Below are positions 19,637 to 27,183 of a stretch of DNA of 64,000 nucleotides, piece by piece. This DNA comes from Nocardia asteroides. GTDB lineage: Bacteria; Actinomycetota; Actinomycetes; Mycobacteriales; Mycobacteriaceae. The DNA is taken from the NCBI RefSeq assembly GCF_021183625.1, contig NZ_CP089214.1:1116001-1180000 (forward strand), given 5' to 3'. The position numbers were made by a program, and so were the translations under genes. The notes beneath the pieces were generated by a model, which did not search any database, was not told the DNA's origin, and saw nothing but the letters and a program-made list of their open reading frames with translations. Each line of letters begins with the position of its first letter. The stretch's first letter is position 1.

Positions 19637-19661
19637 CCGGCCGGCTCTGATCACCGGCCGG
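19637..19661. terminator. Hairpin between convergent genes
   Basis: CCGGCCGG at 19637-19644 and again at 19654-19661 can pair as an 8-bp stem with a 9-base loop. It overlaps the stop codon of the minus-strand gene and lies 95 bp after the crotonase stop. It has no T-run, which is usual for actinobacteria. Confidence 0.4.
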
Positions 19662-20250
19662 GGACCGCCGCGCGCGGGTCGTGGCCGCCGAAGGCGAGCC
19701 CGATCACGAAGCCGGCCACCTCCTCGAGCTGCCTGGCCCGGTCCAGGCCGCCGAGCACCGCCGGGGTGGCCCCGGCCGCACGCACCAGCGTCTCGGCGGT
19801 GCGCAGCGCGGCCGGGTCGTCGCCGCACAGCGCCACGGTGGCGCGCACCGGTTCGGTGCCCGCCCAGGTATCCGCCGGAAACAGGTGGAATGCCTTGACC
19901 ACGTGCGCGTGCGGCGCGGCGGCGGCGATCAGCCCAGCTGCCGCGGTGCCCGGCGGGAGCGTCGGGACGCCGATGCCGTGGGTCACCGGGTTGGTCGGGT
20001 CGAGCACGGTGACGCCTGCGGGCAGCAGCGCCGCGACCCGCGCCGCCACGGCCGACGGCACGGCGAGCAGCACCGCCTCCGCACCCGCCACCACCTCGGC
20101 CGGAGTGCCCGACCGCGCGCCGATCGCCTCGGCGCTCACGGTGGCCCGCCCCGGATCCCGCCCGCCGAGCCGCACGGTGTGCCCCGCGCGCACCCACCGA
20201 TGTCCGAGCGCCGCGGCCATGACGCCGCTTCCCACGATTCCGATCTGCAT
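19651..20250 (-). CDS. NADPH-dependent F420 reductase-like protein
   Basis: 199 residues starting MQIGIVGSGVMAAALG, a Rossmann fold for NADPH, followed by RLGGRDPGR for the 2'-phosphate, AVLLAVPSAV and LDPTNPVTHG, and VKAFHLFPADTWAG. This matches the F420_oxidored family, whose founding members pass hydride between NADPH and coenzyme F420. Other members are simple NADP-binding reductases, so the substrate is uncertain. It is divergent from an HxlR regulator with a perfect 17-bp palindrome between them. Note the F420-type enzymes elsewhere in the window (2368, 7492, 29311). Confidence 0.75.
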   Translation of the reverse strand: MQIGIVGSGVMAAALGHRWVRAGHTVRLGGRDPGRATVSAEAIGARSGTPAEVVAGAEAVLLAVPSAVAARVAALLPAGVTVLDPTNPVTHGIGVPTLPPGTAAAGLIAAAAPHAHVVKAFHLFPADTWAGTEPVRATVALCGDDPAALRTAETLVRAAGATPAVLGGLDRARQLEEVAGFVIGLAFGGHDPRAAVPGR

Positions 20251-20265
20251 GGCCGCCGACGGTAG

Positions 20266-20303
20266 CCGCCCCGATACGCACCACCGGGTGCGTATCGGGG
20301 CGG
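20266..20303. promoter_or_regulatory. Perfect 17-bp inverted repeat, probable HxlR operator
   Basis: The arms CCGCCCCGATACGCACC and GGTGCGTATCGGGGCGG (20266-20282 and 20287-20303) are exact reverse complements around a 4-bp spacer. The site lies in the 65-bp gap between the divergent F420-reductase-like and HxlR genes, 12 bp before the HxlR ATG. It is almost certainly the binding site controlling both. Confidence 0.7.
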
Positions 20304-20315
20304 CATGATCGGGGG

Positions 20316-20690
20316 ATGGACGAAGCCGGGCGCGGCCGGGTGGCGGACTGCCGGGTGCGGGCCGCCACCGATCTGCTGGCGCACACCTGGGACCCGGTGG
20401 TGCTCGCCGCGCTGCAGCCAGGCCCGCGGCGCCGGAGCGCGCTGCGCGGCGGCATCGGCGGGATCAGCGACAAGGCGCTCACCGCCGCGCTCGCCCGGCT
20501 GCACCGGCGTGGCCTGATCGAGCGCCGTCGCTACGCCGAGGCGCCGCCCCGGGTCGATTACGCGCTCACCGCGCTCGGCCGCGGACTGGTCGACGGACCG
20601 CTGCGCGCGCTCGCCGCCTGGGCGCACGAGCACGGCGATGCCCTGCTCGCCGCCGATGCCCTGCTCGCCGCCGAGGCTCAGGAGGCGTAG
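20316..20690 (+). CDS. HxlR-family winged-helix regulator
   Basis: 124 residues. The HxlR pattern is clear: LLAHTWDPVVLAALQPGPRR, GISDKALTAALARLHRRGLIERRRY and PRVDYALTALGRGL. Such regulators often respond to electrophiles or small ligands and control a divergent redox gene. Here the F420-reductase-like gene is divergent and a perfect 17-bp palindrome sits between the two starts. The gene ends with a 13-bp overlap into the 3' end of the convergent hypothetical gene. Confidence 0.85.
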   Translation: MDEAGRGRVADCRVRAATDLLAHTWDPVVLAALQPGPRRRSALRGGIGGISDKALTAALARLHRRGLIERRRYAEAPPRVDYALTALGRGLVDGPLRALAAWAHEHGDALLAADALLAAEAQEA

Positions 20691-20986
20691 CCGCGCAGGA
20701 TCACGCCGCGCAGCGCGGCCCGGTAGTCGTCGGTCTCCTCGGCGGCGGCCGAGCGCCGGGCGCCCGGCCAGCGGTGCAGCGCGTCGTCGATGCCCTCGTT
20801 CACCGCGTCCAGCACGCGCGGGGCCGGAATGCCCTGCTTGGCGCAGGTGCGCACCGCGCGCTCCAGCCGCTCCAGCGTCGGCATCCCCGATCTCTCCGCG
20901 ACCTCGAGCAGCGTCAGGACGACGTGGAAGGCCGCGTGCGTCGCCGCGCGGGTGTCGCGCTCTCCGGTACTCCTTCGGTTCTCCAC
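20678..20986 (-). CDS. Hypothetical helical protein
   Basis: 102 residues, not recognised. It is largely helical and charged, with THAAFHVVLTLLEVAERSG, LERLERAVRTCAKQGIPA and a C-terminal RAALRGVILRGYAS. GTG 20986 is chosen because GGAAGG precedes it; the frame is open further to 21109 but the extra residues look noncoding. The 196 bp upstream, up to the monooxygenase stop at 21183, hold no gene. No membrane segment or catalytic motif is visible. Confidence 0.6.
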   Translation of the reverse strand: MENRRSTGERDTRAATHAAFHVVLTLLEVAERSGMPTLERLERAVRTCAKQGIPAPRVLDAVNEGIDDALHRWPGARRSAAAEETDDYRAALRGVILRGYAS

Positions 20987-21182
20987 GTCGCTTCCTTCCT
21001 CGCCCACCGTCTCGTTCTCCTCGACCGTGCGGCGACAGACGGTATCGGAGTGCGCCGGGGTCCGCGGGCGAGCCGGGACGGTCCCGTGCAATCCAGTTCC
21101 TACGCCCACGTATCTTGTGATCGGCCACAGTAGGCGTGAGGGCGAGTTGCAGCAAATTCCCGAACCGAGGGGCCGGGCCGGA

Positions 21183-22364
21183 TCAGTAGACCGGGACCGC
21201 GGCCTCGTCCGCTTCGGCGAACATCCGGCGCATGAGGGGGCGGGCCGCCCTGGAGGTCATTACCCCGGCGAGGGCACGGGCCAGCCGGACGGTCGCCTTC
21301 GAGCCGGGCACCATGGCCCTGATGCCGCCGCCGGGCACCTGCTTGGCCCGCTCCAGATACGGCGCGAGCACCCGCTCGGCACGGGCCAGCGCGCCGGGGA
21401 TGTCGCCGGGCGCGGCGGTGAGTTCGCCGCAGAGCACGTAGGCGCCGATGATGGCCATCGCGGTACCCATCCCGGTCAGCGGCGAGCCGCAGTACCCGGC
21501 GTCGCCGAGCAGCGTCACCCGCCCGGCCGAGAGCGACGGCATGTCGACCCGCACCAGCTCGTCGAAGTAGAAGTCCGGCGTCTCCGGCAGCGCGGCCAGG
21601 ATCTCCGGCGCGTGCCCGCCGACCCCGGTCAGCCGCTGCCGCACCAGCTCCCGCTGTGCCGCGAGGTCGCCGCGCAGCGCCGGATCGGCGGGGGCGCGCA
21701 GCATGACGATCGCCTTGGCGGTGGCCGGGTCGGCGTCCGGGCGGATCCCGACCGCGACCCCGACCGCCGGGTGCAGGCTGAACCAGCCCGGCTCGGCGTC
21801 GGCCGGGGTGGGGACGGTGAAGAAGGACATGGCGCCGCCGAGGTGCGTGGCGAACCGCTCCTCCGGCCCGAAGGCGAGCGCCCTGGTGCCGGAGTGCAGC
21901 CCGTCCGCGGCGACCACCAGGTCGTACCGCCCGCGCAGCCCCGAGGCGAAGGTGACGTCGACGCCGGAGCCGTCGTCGTGCAGCGCGGTGATCGACTCGC
22001 CGTAGCGGTACTCGGCGCCGTCGCCGAGCGCGGTGAGCAGCACGTCGTTGAGGTCGCCCCTGGTGATCTCCAGGTCGGCCACCGGCCCCGCGCCGTCGAA
22101 CATCTCGGCAGGCATCCTCGCGTAGACCCGGCGCTGCGCGTCCACGTACGCCATGCCGCGCTCGTGCAGCCTGCGCTCCTCGACGGCGGGGAGCAGCCCC
22201 ATCCGCTCCACCACCGCGCGGCTCTGCCCGCGCAGGTCCACCGCCTGCCCACCGGGCCGCGGCGCCGCCGCGCGCTCCACCACCGTCGGGCGAATTCCCT
22301 TCGCCGTCAACCCGAGCGCGAGCGCGTTCCCCGCGATACCGCCACCGCTGATCAGAACCTGCAT
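21183..22364 (-). CDS. FAD-dependent monooxygenase (PHBH-like)
   Basis: 393 residues of the aromatic hydroxylase/TetX type. It has the FAD dinucleotide motif ISGGGIAGNALALGL, the middle DLVVAADGLHSGTR (DG motif) and the second FAD motif LLGDAGYCGSPLTGMGTAMA. It would use NAD(P)H and O2 to hydroxylate an organic compound; family relatives inactivate drugs or degrade aromatics. GGGAGAGG precedes the ATG. It is divergent from a TetR regulator, and two GTCTNAGAC palindromes sit between them, so it is the likely TetR target. Confidence 0.85.
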   Translation of the reverse strand: MQVLISGGGIAGNALALGLTAKGIRPTVVERAAAPRPGGQAVDLRGQSRAVVERMGLLPAVEERRLHERGMAYVDAQRRVYARMPAEMFDGAGPVADLEITRGDLNDVLLTALGDGAEYRYGESITALHDDGSGVDVTFASGLRGRYDLVVAADGLHSGTRALAFGPEERFATHLGGAMSFFTVPTPADAEPGWFSLHPAVGVAVGIRPDADPATAKAIVMLRAPADPALRGDLAAQRELVRQRLTGVGGHAPEILAALPETPDFYFDELVRVDMPSLSAGRVTLLGDAGYCGSPLTGMGTAMAIIGAYVLCGELTAAPGDIPGALARAERVLAPYLERAKQVPGGGIRAMVPGSKATVRLARALAGVMTSRAARPLMRRMFAEADEAAVPVY

Positions 22365-22388
22365 GACCGACCTCTCCCTGAAACGAAC

Positions 22389-22397
22389 GTCTGAGAC
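22389..22397. promoter_or_regulatory. TetR operator half 1, GTCTGAGAC
   Basis: A 9-bp palindrome GTCT-N-AGAC in the form AACGTCTGAGACAT, 25 bp before the monooxygenase start codon. The same core recurs at 22438-22446 near the TetR start, with AACGTCT shared at both sites. Confidence 0.5.
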
Positions 22398-22437
22398 ATA
22401 TGTATAAGCGGTGTTTGCACAAATGTCTAGAACAAAC

Positions 22438-22446
22438 GTCTAAGAC
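22438..22446. promoter_or_regulatory. TetR operator half 2, GTCTAAGAC
   Basis: Second copy of the GTCT-N-AGAC palindrome, in the context AACGTCTAAGACGC. It is just upstream of the TACGGT -10 box of the TetR gene, where binding would give autorepression. Confidence 0.5.
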
Positions 22447-22453
22447 GCTGGTG

Positions 22454-22459
22454 TACGGT
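22454..22459 (+). promoter_or_regulatory. Candidate -10 box (TACGGT) of a leaderless promoter
   Basis: TACGGT fits TANNNT and ends 6 bp before the TetR ATG at 22466. Confidence 0.35.
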
Positions 22460-22465
22460 CTGTTC

Positions 22466-23047
22466 ATGGGTAATCGGGAAGATCTGCTGGCCGGCGCGCG
22501 GCAGGTGATCGTGGAGCGCGGCGTCGCCAAGGCCACCGCGCGGGAGATCGCGGCCGCCGCCGGGGTCAGCCTCGCGGCCATCGGCTACCACTTCGGCTCC
22601 AAGGAGCAGCTGATCACCGCGGCGCTCAGCGATACACTCGGCACCGCCATCGGCGACGCCATGGAGGACCGGATCCGCGAGGGCAGCGGCCGGACTCCGC
22701 TGGCCGGCTTCGCCGCCGTCTGGAACGCCATGCCCGCCGCCTTCGCCGCGAACCGCGACGCCATGCTCGCCAGCATGGAGAACCTGGTCCGGGTGGCCCG
22801 CTCCCCCGAGGCGGAGCAGCACTTCCGGGAGATGCTCGACGGCGGCTTCGGCGACCTCGCCGACGCGCTGCGCGACGCCCACCCCGAGTTCACCGACGAG
22901 CAGGTCCAGGCCGTGGCGGAGCTGCACTTCGTGTTCGCCCAGGGCCTCGGGCTGCTGTACACCATCGCCCCGGACGCCCCGCTCCCCGACGGCGACCGGC
23001 TGGCCGTCGCCATCGCGGCGCTCGCCGGGATCAGCCGGGGTTCGTGA
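22466..23047 (+). CDS. TetR-family regulator (monooxygenase-linked)
   Basis: 193 residues. The N-terminal TetR helix-turn-helix is AREIAAAAGVSLAAIGYHFGSKEQLI. The C-terminal ligand domain has no recognisable subtype (VWNAMPAAFAANRDAMLASM). It most likely represses the divergent FAD monooxygenase and itself through the two GTCTNAGAC sites. ATG 22466 follows a leaderless-type -10. The 3' end overlaps the 3' end of the convergent SMR pump gene by 17 bp. Confidence 0.85.
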   Translation: MGNREDLLAGARQVIVERGVAKATAREIAAAAGVSLAAIGYHFGSKEQLITAALSDTLGTAIGDAMEDRIREGSGRTPLAGFAAVWNAMPAAFAANRDAMLASMENLVRVARSPEAEQHFREMLDGGFGDLADALRDAHPEFTDEQVQAVAELHFVFAQGLGLLYTIAPDAPLPDGDRLAVAIAALAGISRGS

Positions 23048-23354
23048 TCCGCGCCAGCACGATCCCGCCGACGATCAGCGCGAGCGCGAGCACCCGGCCC
23101 ACCGTGAGCGGGTCGCGGTGCAGCACGACGCCGAGCGCGATGGCGCCGACGGCGCCGATGCCGGTGAAGACGGCGTACGCGGTGCCGACCGGCAGCGTGC
23201 GCATGGCGAGCGAGAGCAGGTAGACGGCGCTCGCCGCGAGCACGAAGCACAGCAGGGTCGGCAGGAGGCGGGTGAAGTTCCTGGTCGGCTCGATGCTCTG
23301 CGACCAGGCCACCTCGACGAGTCCGGCGAGCCCCAGAAACAACCACCCCGTCAT
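23031..23354 (-). CDS. SMR-family small multidrug efflux protein
   Basis: 107 residues with four membrane helices, the standard SMR size. Glu14 in LAGLVEVAWSQSIE is the essential proton/substrate-binding glutamate. GTAYAVFTGIGAVGAIALGV is the third-helix signature, and ALALIVGGIVLARI the last helix. It exports cationic compounds or guanidinium-type ligands in exchange for protons, as an antiparallel dimer; SugE-type and QacE-type cannot be separated by eye. It is divergent from a second TetR gene, with a palindrome between. Confidence 0.9.
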   Translation of the reverse strand: MTGWLFLGLAGLVEVAWSQSIEPTRNFTRLLPTLLCFVLAASAVYLLSLAMRTLPVGTAYAVFTGIGAVGAIALGVVLHRDPLTVGRVLALALIVGGIVLARITNPG

Positions 23355-23442
23355 GCCACCGACCGCCGCTCACATAGTTTGATGCGCATATCCAGGTATG
23401 GACATCTTTGCCGCCTGGAACGCCATCAGCTTAGGACGAAGC

Positions 23443-23455
23443 GGACAGATTGTCC
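23443..23455. promoter_or_regulatory. Palindrome GGACA-N3-TGTCC, probable TetR operator
   Basis: Exact 5-bp arms around GAT in the 119-bp divergent gap between the SMR pump and its TetR gene. It lies 7 bp upstream of a -10 box (TAGGCT, 23462-23467), a position that would repress the regulator. Confidence 0.5.
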
Positions 23456-23461
23456 ACTTGC

Positions 23462-23467
23462 TAGGCT
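23462..23467 (+). promoter_or_regulatory. Candidate -10 box (TAGGCT) of a leaderless promoter
   Basis: TAGGCT ends 6 bp before the TetR ATG at 23474. The same hexamer stands close before the starts at 38657 and 48725. Confidence 0.35.
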
Positions 23468-23473
23468 GAGTTC

Positions 23474-24070
23474 ATGGACCCCCGCGAGAATCTGCTGGCC
23501 GACCGGGCCGCCCCGGTGGCCGAACGCGCCGACGCCGCGCGCAACCGGGCGCGCGTCCTCACCGCCGCCGGGCAGCTCTTCACCACCCGCGACCCGCGCA
23601 CCGTCACCATGGACGACATCGCCAGGGCGGCGGGCGTCGGCCGCGGCACCCTCTACCGCCGCTACCCGGACATCGCCGCCATCGCCACCGCGCTGCTCGA
23701 CGAGCACGAGCGCGACCTCCAGGAGAAACTGCTCCGCGGCGCTCCCCCGCTCGGGCCGGGCGCCCCGCCCACCGAGCGCCTCGCCGCCTTCTACGCCGCC
23801 ATGGTCGAGCTGCTCGAGCACCACGCCGACCTGGTGCTCGGCACCGAGAGCGGCGGCGCCCGGTTCGACACCGGCGCCTACGGCTTCTGGTCGGCGCACG
23901 TGCGCGCGCTCCTCGCCGAGGCGGGCGTTCGCGAACCGGAGGCGCTGGTCGACGTGCTGCTCGCGCCGCTCGCCGCCGAGGTCTACCGCTACCAGCGGGC
24001 CCGCGGTATGTCACCGGAGGCCATCGTCGCAGCGCTCACCACCCTGGCCCGCGCGGCGATCAGCGACTGA
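23474..24070 (+). CDS. TetR-family regulator (SMR pump-linked)
   Basis: 198 residues. The helix-turn-helix reads TMDDIARAAGVGRGTLYRRYPD, a very standard TetR form. The C-terminal domain carries LEHHADLVLGTESGG and a closing helix LTTLARAAISD. Its most likely target is the divergent SMR pump, through GGACA-N3-TGTCC. It ends in an 11-bp overlap with the convergent LLM-like gene. Confidence 0.85.
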   Translation: MDPRENLLADRAAPVAERADAARNRARVLTAAGQLFTTRDPRTVTMDDIARAAGVGRGTLYRRYPDIAAIATALLDEHERDLQEKLLRGAPPLGPGAPPTERLAAFYAAMVELLEHHADLVLGTESGGARFDTGAYGFWSAHVRALLAEAGVREPEALVDVLLAPLAAEVYRYQRARGMSPEAIVAALTTLARAAISD

Positions 24071-24563
24071 CCGGGCCATCGGACGACGCTGCCGGAGCGG
24101 GGGCGAACGCCCGGCGGCGCAGTGGATGCGTCTCCCAGCCGCCGCCGACATGGTCGGTGACCGCGTCGGTGAGCGCCTCGGCGCCGCGCGGTGCGCGGGC
24201 GGGCGCCCAGCTGCCCCGGTCGGGGGCGCCGAGCGCGATGGCGGCGTCGGCGCGCAGCGCCGGCCAACCGGCCCGGCCGCGCGCGATGTGGTCCAGCGAG
24301 GCGATGCGGCGGGCCAGGTTGTAGGGGTGGTCGCGCTGCGGTGAGGCGGCGGCGACGAGCCCGAGACCGGTTGCCCGCCGGACGAAGACGGTGCCGGTGA
24401 GCACGGGGCCGAGCGCGGGGCCGGTACCTGTCGCGCGGTCGGCGCCGAGCAGGACGTAGCCGACCCCGGCGGCGTCCAGCCGCTCGGGCAGCCGGTCGAA
24501 ACCGGAGCCGACGGTGGTGGCCAGATCGGCATCCGGAATCTCCACTCCGACGACGAGCGCCAT
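24060..24563 (-). CDS. Short luciferase-like (LLM) protein, apparently truncated
   Basis: 167 residues. HPYNLARRIASLDHIARGRAGW is characteristic of bacterial luciferase-like flavin or F420 monooxygenases, as is the start ALVVGVEIP. Complete members run to about 300-450 residues; here everything after the first third of the TIM barrel is missing and the C-terminal 60 residues look unrelated (EALTDAVTDHVGGGW). It may be a remnant, or one of the short relatives that bind no flavin. ATG 24563 has GGAGG some 12 bases upstream. The start at 24605 is less likely. Confidence 0.55.
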   Translation of the reverse strand: MALVVGVEIPDADLATTVGSGFDRLPERLDAAGVGYVLLGADRATGTGPALGPVLTGTVFVRRATGLGLVAAASPQRDHPYNLARRIASLDHIARGRAGWPALRADAAIALGAPDRGSWAPARAPRGAEALTDAVTDHVGGGWETHPLRRRAFAPAPAASSDGPVSR

Positions 24564-24605
24564 GCCCCGACGTCCTCCGTGTGACGGAAATATCTCGAAA
24601 CGCAC

Positions 24606-24865
24606 GCTACGAGCGCGGGTTCCGATACTGAATCCTTTTTCTCACCGCGATCGGAAGAGATGCCGCCGAATTGTGGTTAGCGGTCTTTTTTTCTGCCGGG
24701 AAACTCGATGCGTGTTCGGTGCGATCCCCGTAGGGCTTGAACTGCACATTCAGTCCTCTTTACGGTGCCGGGCGGAACGATTAGCCATAAGTTTGCTTCT
24801 CCCAATTCCCGGGCATTGTCGAAGGGCAAGTGTTCAGGCCGACAGCAACGTGAGGATGAGGACGA
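24606..24865. other. 260-bp intergenic region before the SipW operon
   Basis: Clearly lower in GC than its surroundings, with T-rich tracts. It must hold the promoter of the five-gene operon starting at 24866, but I could not single out a -10/-35 pair or an operator. GTGAGGATGAGGA just before ATG 24866 supplies the ribosome site. Confidence 0.5.
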
Positions 24866-25432
24866 ATGGACAAGAGAGGAAAGGCGGCACTCGCCGCCGG
24901 AGCTGCCGCGATCCTATTGCTCGGCGGCGCCGGTAGTCTGGCCTTCTGGCAGGACAGCACGCAGTCCGGCGGCGGCACCATCACCGCGGGCGAGCTGGCG
25001 CTCAGCCCCTGCGTCCCGGTCGGTACCACCGGCTGGGAGGACATCACCGGCGGCACCGCCGAGCCGATCGATGTCGCCAGCTTCCGGATCGTGCCCGGCG
25101 ACACCCTGCGCTACACCTGCACGACCACGGTCAGCGCGGACGGTGACAACCTGACGGCAACGCTCGCCGCGGACACCTCGCAGATGTTCGGGGCCGGTAG
25201 CGATCCCGCGCTGCGGGCGCGGCTGATCGACACCTCGCTCACCGCGACGAGCAGCAGCGGAGCGGTGCTGCCGAACGCGCAGATCACCGAGGCGAACGAC
25301 GGCCAGACCGTCACCGTCGCGGCTCGGCTCACCTTCGATCCGACCACGCCGAACCAGGAGGCGCAGAACGCGAGCGTCACCCTGAACAACGTGGCGATCA
25401 CGCTGACGCAGAACACGAATCCCGCGCCCTAG
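24866..25432 (+). CDS. SipW-dependent exported cargo protein 1 (alternate-type signal peptide)
   Basis: 188 residues. The N-terminus has a charged start, a hydrophobic stretch (AAGAAAILLLGGAGSLAFW) and then QDSTQSGGGTITAGELAL. This matches the alternate signal-mediated exported family (RER_14450-type), whose signal peptides are processed by SipW-like peptidases. The mature part is a beta-rich domain with two Cys (SPC, YTC). It is first of five genes, which include two such peptidases. By analogy with TasA/camelysin it may form a surface fibre or matrix; that part is inference. Confidence 0.8.
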   Translation: MDKRGKAALAAGAAAILLLGGAGSLAFWQDSTQSGGGTITAGELALSPCVPVGTTGWEDITGGTAEPIDVASFRIVPGDTLRYTCTTTVSADGDNLTATLAADTSQMFGAGSDPALRARLIDTSLTATSSSGAVLPNAQITEANDGQTVTVAARLTFDPTTPNQEAQNASVTLNNVAITLTQNTNPAP

Positions 25433-25442
25433 CAGGGCTCCG

Positions 25443-25997
25443 ATGCGACGGCTGCGATGGTGGGCGATCGCCGGTGCGGCGCTGGTGCTGCTGGCCTTCG
25501 GGGTGGCCGAGCAGTCCGGCGCCTACTGGCGCGGCGAAACGCGGATCGGCGGCGACATCATCCGCTCCGGCACGCTCGCACTGCGCGTCGGCGGCGCGTC
25601 CAATCAGGTGAGCAACTATGTCTTCGATGCCTTCGGCGGCGCCAATCTGGCTCCGGCGGCGGTCGTGCAGAAGCCGCTCACCGTGCGCAATTCGGGTGAC
25701 GTGACCATGTTCTACCGGCTGCAGAACGTGCGGCAGAGCTCGGCGGCGCTGCCGCTCACGCTGCAGATCTGGCTGATGGGCGCGGAATCCGGCTGCCCGG
25801 CGTCGGCGACGCCCGGCGGGACCGCGCTCTACAGCGGGCCGATGGCCGGTGCCCAGGTGCCCGGCGCACCGGCCTGGGCGCCTGCGCTCACGCCGGGCGC
25901 GAGCGCCGTGTGGTGCCTGCGCGCCACCGTCGGCGCGGCCGCCGCCCCGAACACCTCGACGACCGTGACCTTCGACTTCCTGGCGAGTTCATCGTGA
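25443..25997 (+). CDS. SipW-dependent exported cargo protein 2
   Basis: 184 residues. The signal region is AIAGAALVLLAFGVAEQSGAYWRGE, followed by SGTLALRVGG; this has the A-Y/W-W layout of SipW substrates. The mature part is predicted beta sandwich (NSGDVTMFYRLQN is like the TasA-type strand 'N.G.. ....Y.l'). It has two Cys (SGCP, VWCL). It follows cargo 1 by 10 bp, and its TGA overlaps the GTG of the SipW-like peptidase in GTGA, so cargo and protease are translated together. Confidence 0.7.
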   Translation: MRRLRWWAIAGAALVLLAFGVAEQSGAYWRGETRIGGDIIRSGTLALRVGGASNQVSNYVFDAFGGANLAPAAVVQKPLTVRNSGDVTMFYRLQNVRQSSAALPLTLQIWLMGAESGCPASATPGGTALYSGPMAGAQVPGAPAWAPALTPGASAVWCLRATVGAAAAPNTSTTVTFDFLASSS

Positions 25998-26575
25998 ACG
26001 CACACCGCGGTACGGCGCCCGAGGCGCCCGCAGAGGAATCCACCGGCGCGGGCTGGTGGCTGAAGTCGGTGCTGACCTGGGTGCTGCTCTTCGTCCTCGT
26101 CGCCCTGCTGGTGGTGACCATCGTGCTGCCGCTCGTGGTCGGCGGGCACCGCTACACCATCCTGACCGGGTCCATGGTGCCGACCTACCCGCCGGGGACG
26201 CTGGTGGTGGTGCGGCCGGAGGACCCGATCGACCTCGCGGTCGGCACCCCGATCACCTACCAGCTCCGGTCCGGGCAGCCGGAGGTGGTGACGCACCGGA
26301 TCGTGCAGGTCCGGCGCAATGCCGACGGCCGGATCGGCTTCATCACCCGGGGCGACGCCAACCCGGTCGACGACGAGCAGATCGTGAATCCGGAGCAGAT
26401 CCGCGGTGCCGTCTGGTACTCGATCCCGTACCTCGGCTATGTCAACAACTGGTTCTCCGGGCCGAAGCGGACCTACACCATCGCCGCGCTCATCGTGCTG
26501 CTCGGCGGGTACGCGCTGTTCGCGCTCGCGACCGATACCAGGGACCGGGTGCGGGCCAGGCGGGAGGGGCGGTGA
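25994..26575 (+). CDS. sipW: SipW-like (ER-type) signal peptidase I
   Basis: 193 residues with two membrane helices (about 22-50 and 153-175). The catalytic serine is Ser60 in LTGSMVPTYPPG. At the place of the bacterial general-base lysine there is His101 in VVTHRIVQV, and Asp121 in RGDANPVDD follows. The spacing Ser-41-His-20-Asp matches the SipW/archaeal/ER class of signal peptidases, not LepB. It should cleave the unusual signal peptides of the neighbouring cargo proteins at the outer face of the membrane. GTG 25994 overlaps the cargo 2 stop and its own stop overlaps the next gene, so the block is fully coupled. Confidence 0.88.
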   Translation: MNAHRGTAPEAPAEESTGAGWWLKSVLTWVLLFVLVALLVVTIVLPLVVGGHRYTILTGSMVPTYPPGTLVVVRPEDPIDLAVGTPITYQLRSGQPEVVTHRIVQVRRNADGRIGFITRGDANPVDDEQIVNPEQIRGAVWYSIPYLGYVNNWFSGPKRTYTIAALIVLLGGYALFALATDTRDRVRARREGR

Positions 26576-27183
26576 AGTACCCGATCGCGCTCGGGAACCT
26601 GTGGGCGAGTGCGCGGCTGCGCGCGCTGCTGACGCTCGGCATCGTGCTCGGGCTCGGCACCGCGGGCACGCTCGCCGCCTGGAGCGACTCGGCCACCGCC
26701 ACCTCGGGCACCTTCAGCATCGGCACCCTCGACCTGCGCGTCGACGACACCAAGGAACTCGCGCTGCCCGCGCTCGCGCTCACCGGCATGCTGCCGGGCG
26801 AGAGCGTCGCCGCCCAGCTCACCGCCCAGAACAAGGGGACGATCCCGTTGACCTACACCATGGCCGCGAGCACTCCGGCGGGCAGCGCCGCGCTCGCCGG
26901 GTATCTGCAGATCTCGATCCACCCCGGTGGTGCGGCGAGCAATGCCACCGCGAACGGGATGCGCACCGGAACCTGTAGCGGGACCCGGCTCGCCCAGGGC
27001 ACGCTGACCGCGGGTGGCTCGACGCCGTTGGTCACGACGGCGCGGCCGATCGCCGCGAGCACCGGGACCGACCCGCTCTGCGTGGTCGCGCAGTTGACGA
27101 CCGCGGCGCCGGTCGCCGTGCAGAACCAGAGTGTCGCCTCGGTGCGCTTCGCGTTCACCGCGACCGCGGTGGGGCAGTCGTGA
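26572..27183 (+). CDS. SipW-dependent exported cargo protein 3
   Basis: 203 residues. The signal region ends LGTAGTLAAWSDSATATSGTF, continuing SIGTLDLRVDD, very much like TasA/CalY-type substrates (A-W/Y-x-D-x-A-T-S, then GTLDL). The mature domain contains the expected strand motif QNKGTIPLTYTM and two Cys (TGTCSG, LCVV). GTG 26572 overlaps the peptidase stop in GTGA. The product is probably secreted and anchored or assembled at the surface with cargo 1 and 2. Confidence 0.8.
   Translation: MKYPIALGNLWASARLRALLTLGIVLGLGTAGTLAAWSDSATATSGTFSIGTLDLRVDDTKELALPALALTGMLPGESVAAQLTAQNKGTIPLTYTMAASTPAGSAALAGYLQISIHPGGAASNATANGMRTGTCSGTRLAQGTLTAGGSTPLVTTARPIAASTGTDPLCVVAQLTTAAPVAVQNQSVASVRFAFTATAVGQS

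Noticed and set aside
19551..19650. Short coding-like tail ending VTGRL before the F420-reductase-like gene
   Set aside because: About 30 codons without start or ribosome site; may be an old gene remnant but cannot be supported.
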